A DNA stretch of 64,000 bases from Paenibacillus beijingensis. Its GTDB lineage: Bacteria; Bacillota; Bacilli; Paenibacillales; Paenibacillaceae. Shown here in pieces: positions 60,276-64,000 of the stretch (position 1 is the stretch's first letter; each line of letters starts with the position of its first letter). Made by a program: the position numbers and the translations under genes. The stretch is taken from NCBI RefSeq assembly GCF_000961095.1, contig NZ_CP011058.1, positions 62,001 through 126,000 on the forward strand. Direction: 5' to 3'. The notes under the pieces are model-generated. The model searched no databases. It was not told the DNA's origin and saw only the letters and a list, made by a program, of their open reading frames with translations.

Positions 60276-61338
60276 GATTCGACTCCTTCTCCATGCGTGC
60301 GGCAATCGTTTCGGAAGAATAATGATGGATATAAGCCGTCAATTGTTGCAGCTTGTCAAGCGACGCTTCCGGAAACAAGCCGTGACCCAGGTTGAAAATA
60401 AATCCGGGCTGCTGAATACCTTGATCGATAACCGAACGCGCATACGATTCGATGACCGGCATCGGAGCGGTCAACACGACCGGATCCAGATTGCCCTGCA
60501 CGGCAAAACGGCCGCCAAGCCGGCGACGGCCTTCCGTAATGGATACGCGCCAGTCCAAGCCGATCACATCGGCCTTCACTTGGGTCAGTTCCGGCAGCAG
60601 CTCGCCTGAGCTTACGCCCGGAAAATAGATTTTCGGCTGCGGCAGATCCGACAGCTCCGCGAAAATACGTTCGATCGTCGGCAGCACAAATGTCCGGAAA
60701 TCTTCCGGCGCCAGAGATCCGACCCAGCTGTCGAACAGTTGGAACGCCTTGCCTCCGGCAGCCATATGGCTCCGCAAATAGGCGATCACCATGTCGCCGA
60801 GCTTGTCCATCAGCTTGTGCCACACATCCGGCTCCCCGTACATCAGCGCTTTCGTGCGCAAATACGATTTGGAAGGCTTGCCTTCAATTAAATAGCTGGC
60901 GATCGTGAACGGAGCCCCGGCAAACGTAATGAGAGGCACGGTAAGCTCGCGCTCCAGAATGCGGATCGTCTCGAGCACGTGGCTGAGGTCGCCTTCCACA
61001 TCAATCGGGCGAAGACGCTCCACATCTTCGGCGCTGCGGATCGGGTTATGAATGACAGGCCCGACACCCGCCACAATATCAAAATCGATGCCGATCGAAG
61101 CGACCGGATTCATAATGTCGGAATACAAAATCGCCGCGTCCACGCCGAGCTTGCGCACGGGCATCATCGTCACTTCCGCGGCCAGCTCGGGCTGCCGGCA
61201 TATTTCAAGCAGCGAATACTTTTCTTTTATTTTGCGGTAATCGGGATCGTAACGCCCCGCTTGCCTCATATACCATACCGGAACCCGGTCAATAGCTTCC
61301 TTCCGGGCGGCCCGGAGGAACCGGTCGTTTGCGATCAT
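60268..61338 (-). CDS. hemE: Uroporphyrinogen decarboxylase
   Basis: Converts uroporphyrinogen III to coproporphyrinogen III. The 356 residues (B. subtilis 353) contain VPVWYMRQAGRYDPDYR (substrate arginines), LYSDIMNPV (catalytic aspartate), SWVGSLAPEDF and NLGHGLFPEA. The first gene of the hemEHY operon. ATG 61338 follows GGGGAACGGAT. The frame is open up to 61407, but those codons lack support. Confidence 0.95.
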   Translation of the reverse strand: MIANDRFLRAARKEAIDRVPVWYMRQAGRYDPDYRKIKEKYSLLEICRQPELAAEVTMMPVRKLGVDAAILYSDIMNPVASIGIDFDIVAGVGPVIHNPIRSAEDVERLRPIDVEGDLSHVLETIRILERELTVPLITFAGAPFTIASYLIEGKPSKSYLRTKALMYGEPDVWHKLMDKLGDMVIAYLRSHMAAGGKAFQLFDSWVGSLAPEDFRTFVLPTIERIFAELSDLPQPKIYFPGVSSGELLPELTQVKADVIGLDWRVSITEGRRRLGGRFAVQGNLDPVVLTAPMPVIESYARSVIDQGIQQPGFIFNLGHGLFPEASLDKLQQLTAYIHHYSSETIAARMEKESNHV

Positions 61339-61496
61339 ATCCGTTCCCCATTTCTGTCTGACTGTTTTCTCTCCTCCCATTATGCCCGTTTTCATATTGG
61401 CAAACAACCGTCATCCTTCTATTATCCATGACAATAGTTTGACATTCGGCGTAATTAATTACCACTCCATACAGAAAACGTAATCGGCAAGAAACG

Positions 61497-61530
61497 TGAA
61501 AAGCCCCCCACTTTACAAACAGTGAGAGGC
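61497..61530 (-). terminator. Possible terminator downstream of the HutD remnant
   Basis: GCCCCCCACT (61503-61512) can pair with AGTGAGAGGC (61521-61530) with two mismatches. On the minus strand TTTTC follows. It would end the amidohydrolase transcript before the hem operon. Confidence 0.45.
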
Positions 61531-61589
61531 GTATAGCAAAATGCCATCTTCGGTTAAATTAGGAATCAACTTTCGTTACAAAGACTCTT

Positions 61590-61898
61590 TCAGTTCTGAA
61601 CAATCGTTATACGAATCATCGTAACCGTATTAGTTGAATTCCGGTTGGCATTCCAACAGTTTGCTTTAAATGGCGATCTTAATGCTCCTTGCTTAAATTC
61701 GCCGTCCGTTGTCATCAGCAGCCGCCAGTAACCAAAATAACGACTGCTCGGCATCCATCGTCGACTAATCCGCCATTTGAAATTTCGCTCGGCGTAAACG
61801 GCATTTTCCAGAAAAATAGCCATTTCAGTTGTGGAACCTCCTGACCACCGCGTTGTTCTCTGGTCCTCTCTTCGAACGATTTTAATGGAAAAACTCAT
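61590..61898 (-). pseudogene. Decayed HutD/Ves-family gene
   Basis: A 102-codon frame begins like HutD: SIKIVRREDQRTTRWSGGST, then NFKWRIS. After WRIS the reading frame gives RRWMPSSRYF. The neighbouring frame there reads TMDAEQSLF, the sort of sequence expected in intact relatives. The first frame then resumes with YWRLLMTTDGEF. Compensating indels and loss of about half the usual 190 residues indicate a broken gene. HutD-type cupins are small accessory proteins near histidine or other catabolic genes. AAAAGGCGG precedes the ATG. It could still be expressed. Confidence 0.6.
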
Positions 61899-61927
61899 CG
61901 GGGAAACCGCCTTTTAAGCTCTTTCCG

Positions 61928-63253
61928 TCATTTCAGCTTGCTTTGCCATTTTTCAAACAGTCGATCCACTTTCGATACGATTGATTTCTCCGCAACCGTT
62001 CCAAGAATTCCGTTTTGAACAATCTTCCTGCCGTTTACAATTACATCACGAATGGCATTTGGCTGCAAGGAATAAACGACGTTCGCAAACAATTCCGTTT
62101 TGGGAGAAAGCGACATGTCGTACAGATCAAGCGTAACGAAATCGGCTTTATATCCTTCCCGAATAACGCCTACCGGCAGGCGAAGCAGCTCACCGCCAAC
62201 TTTCGTTCCCATGTCGAATACTTGTTTCGCATTAATGCACGTCCCGTCCAAGTGGGTAACCTTTTGCAGCAAGGAGCACATTCTCATCTCTTCGAAAACG
62301 CTGATCCGGTTGTTGCTGCATGCGCCGTCCGAGCCGAGCGAAATGCGTACGCCGGCTTTCAGCAGATCCGGAATCCGCGTCACGCCATCCGATAGAAACA
62401 TGTTGCTCGAAGGACAGTAAGCCAGCGTCGCCCCGCGCTGTCCCAGCAATTGAATCTCCGCATCCTCCAGCCAGACGAGATGGATCGCGATCATTCGTTC
62501 ATCGACAACGCCGAGTTTGTTAAGATAATGAACGGGTCTTAAATTGTACTTCTCGAGCGTTTCTTCCACTTCAAACATTTCTTCCGCAACGTGAATATGG
62601 AAAGGTGTGTCCAGCTCTTGCGCAAGCCGATGTCCGGCTTGGATCATTTCCGGCGAAGCGCCGTGAGGGCTGTGCGGAGCAGGATGAATGTCAACCATCG
62701 GATTGCCCTGGTATTTTACAGCCAGATCCCTGGTTCTGCGTACCGCGTCGCTTACCGTTTCCTGATAGCTTGCCGGCGCGCCGTCCCAATCGTACATCGT
62801 ACGCGCAAGCACGAGGCGGATTCCAAGATCCCGGGCGGCCTGAATGACGGCCTCATCGGTCGCCGTTCCGCCGTTATGAACATAAAAGAAATCGCTGACG
62901 GTTGTCACGCCGTATTTGAGCATTTCGCCGAACGCAAACAGAGCGCCGATATAAATCGCTTCTTCATCCAGCAGAGGCGTGTATTTATAAAGTGCATTAT
63001 CGCGCCACTCCAGGAAAGGGCGGTCGACCGCAATTCCTCTTAAGAGGCTTTGAAAAGAATGGTTATGGGCATTAACCGTGCCGGGAACGATTACCTTGCC
63101 GCTAAATTCGACTTGCGTAGCGCCAGCGTATTTCGCTTCCATCGCCTCTTGTTCGCCAACCTCTATAATCGTCCCGTCTTCAACCAGAATCGCTAAACCT
63201 TTCTGAAACTTCTCCTGATAATAAATTGCATCGGCTTTAAACAATTGTATCAT
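61928..63253 (-). CDS. Amidohydrolase (deaminase-type, TrzF/AtzB/HutF-like)
   Basis: A metal-dependent deaminase or hydrolase of 441 residues. Metal ligands are H-x-H in VNAHNHSFQSL, histidine in PFHIHVAEE, histidine in MIAIHLVWL and aspartate in SLGSDGACSNN. The composite-domain N and C termini (GKVIVPGTVNA; ADFVTLDL, VIVNGRKIV) are typical. Relatives deaminate guanine, S-adenosylhomocysteine or formiminoglutamate, or hydrolyse triazines; the sequence alone does not choose. The carbamoylase-type gene upstream and the HutD remnant downstream suggest a purine, hydantoin or histidine catabolic cluster. AGGAGG precedes ATG 63253. Confidence 0.82.
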   Translation of the reverse strand: MIQLFKADAIYYQEKFQKGLAILVEDGTIIEVGEQEAMEAKYAGATQVEFSGKVIVPGTVNAHNHSFQSLLRGIAVDRPFLEWRDNALYKYTPLLDEEAIYIGALFAFGEMLKYGVTTVSDFFYVHNGGTATDEAVIQAARDLGIRLVLARTMYDWDGAPASYQETVSDAVRRTRDLAVKYQGNPMVDIHPAPHSPHGASPEMIQAGHRLAQELDTPFHIHVAEEMFEVEETLEKYNLRPVHYLNKLGVVDERMIAIHLVWLEDAEIQLLGQRGATLAYCPSSNMFLSDGVTRIPDLLKAGVRISLGSDGACSNNRISVFEEMRMCSLLQKVTHLDGTCINAKQVFDMGTKVGGELLRLPVGVIREGYKADFVTLDLYDMSLSPKTELFANVVYSLQPNAIRDVIVNGRKIVQNGILGTVAEKSIVSKVDRLFEKWQSKLK

Positions 63254-63307
63254 GCAGTTTACCTCCTAAAGGCTTTGCGGCAGCAAACACCTTCTTCATA
63301 AGTCTGC

Positions 63308-64000
63308 TTAATCCAGACGTTGATCCAGTTCCAAAATCGTTTGCAGCAGCACGTTCGCCACTTTCTCGATATCTTCCATTCGGCTTTCTTCATCCGGACA
63401 ATGGCTTTTGCCGCCGATACTCGGGACGAACAGCATGCCGCTTCTCGTAATGGAAGCCATGTGCGTCGCATCGTGTCCGGCCATACTTCCGAGCAGGTAC
63501 GACGGGTAACCTAGCCGATCTGCCTGCTCCTGACTAACCCTAATGACCGTTTCATCCATCTGGGCAGGATCCTGATCCAGCATCACTATGCGCTTCACCC
63601 GCGCATGCCTCGAAACCGTTTGGATCCTTGTTTCCCAAGCGGCGATAGCCTCGCGAATTTCTTCACGGCTTTTACCGCGAATTTCTACGATAAACGAGAC
63701 TTCCTCGGGAATGATATTGGCCGCGTTAGGCTTAACGGTCATTCTTCCGACCGTGCCGACAACCTCGCTGGCCGGATGCCGGCGGCAAACGTCCTCTAAT
63801 GCCAATACAATTTCGGATGCGGCTGTCAGAGCGTCGTTCCGGTCTTCCATCAGAGTCGTTCCGGCGTGGTTGGCTTCACCGCTTACGATAACCTCCTCGC
63901 GGTATATCCCGGTAATGGCGGTGACCACGCCAACCGGGATATCGCGGTTTAGAAGCCGTTTCCCCTGTTCAATATGAACTTCCATAAAGGCGCTCAATTG
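63308..64000 (-). CDS. M20-family amidase/hydantoinase-carbamoylase, partial
   Basis: The 3' part (about 230 residues) of a zinc or manganese-dependent N-carbamoyl amino acid or allantoate amidohydrolase. The 5' end lies beyond the window. The frame stays open to the edge and enters in mid-domain at AFMEVHIEQGKRLL, where the E and H of HIEQG are conserved. VSGEANHAGTTLMEDRNDAL is the dimerisation and substrate-histidine region. The protein ends with SMAGHDATHMASITRSGMLFVPSIGGKSHCPDE, which includes the final metal histidine. It lies 54 bases upstream of the amidohydrolase on the same strand, probably in one operon. Confidence 0.85.
   Translation of the reverse strand, partial: QLSAFMEVHIEQGKRLLNRDIPVGVVTAITGIYREEVIVSGEANHAGTTLMEDRNDALTAASEIVLALEDVCRRHPASEVVGTVGRMTVKPNAANIIPEEVSFIVEIRGKSREEIREAIAAWETRIQTVSRHARVKRIVMLDQDPAQMDETVIRVSQEQADRLGYPSYLLGSMAGHDATHMASITRSGMLFVPSIGGKSHCPDEESRMEDIEKVANVLLQTILELDQRLD

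Overview
The window looks like chromosome of a Paenibacillus-like, low-to-mid GC, Gram-positive spore former (Bacillales). The evidence is the gene set: a HemE-HemH-HemY block, YugP, Tpx, CshA, a YjcZ-type 34-residue membrane peptide, a small alarmone synthetase, a YtpB-type terpene synthase, SacB levansucrases and a 6S-like RNA. Most genes have strong purine-rich ribosome binding sites and Rho-independent terminators. No tRNA, rRNA, insertion sequence, prophage or CRISPR array was seen.

Layout. 0-5.7 kb: an LmrA/YxaF-like TetR regulator with a palindromic operator, fabF divergent from an XRE/MmyB-type regulator, and a NeuB-like synthase fused to a sugar-isomerase-like barrel. 5.7-10.2 kb (minus): pyrD, a small alarmone synthetase, rsmF and rluB. 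10.3-16 kb: an L,D-transpeptidase, ferredoxin, dinB, cimA and a ResA-like thioredoxin. 16-22.9 kb: an MFS pump, a JAMM protease, an amtB-DUF294-DnaQ operon on the minus strand, and merR-yugP. 23-29.6 kb: rhomboid, tpx, a DUF1499-like gene, a 6S-like RNA, DUF624, the YjcZ peptide, cshA, a small unknown gene and a DUF4015 glycosidase-like protein.

29.7-43.1 kb (minus) is the accessory-looking part: two tandem levansucrase genes and a single 3119-codon gene. About 94% of the encoded protein is an unbroken array of decapeptides. Counting from both ends gives 292 units (8760 bp). Inside it is a sub-array of exactly twelve 90-bp units. The protein has no signal peptide and ends in a non-repetitive domain with a WIA-G motif. 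It is the best candidate for an under-described system: a very long solenoid or rod, perhaps on the spore or cell surface.

43.2-53.8 kb: bcp, pfkA, a DUF2600 terpene synthase divergent from an MFS transporter, a nitroreductase, a YebC paralogue, a cold-shock protein, a methyltransferase, two small unknown genes, oligoendopeptidase F and DUF92. 53.9-64 kb: a GAF/HD-GYP protein, GDPD and CapA, the hemE-hemH-hemY operon (late steps of the coproporphyrin-dependent haem route), a decayed HutD-like gene, an amidohydrolase, and an M20 carbamoylase cut by the window edge.

Functional calls rest on visible motifs and family knowledge. No database search was run. Start codons were moved from the longest frame wherever a Shine-Dalgarno sequence or promoter pointed to an internal start.
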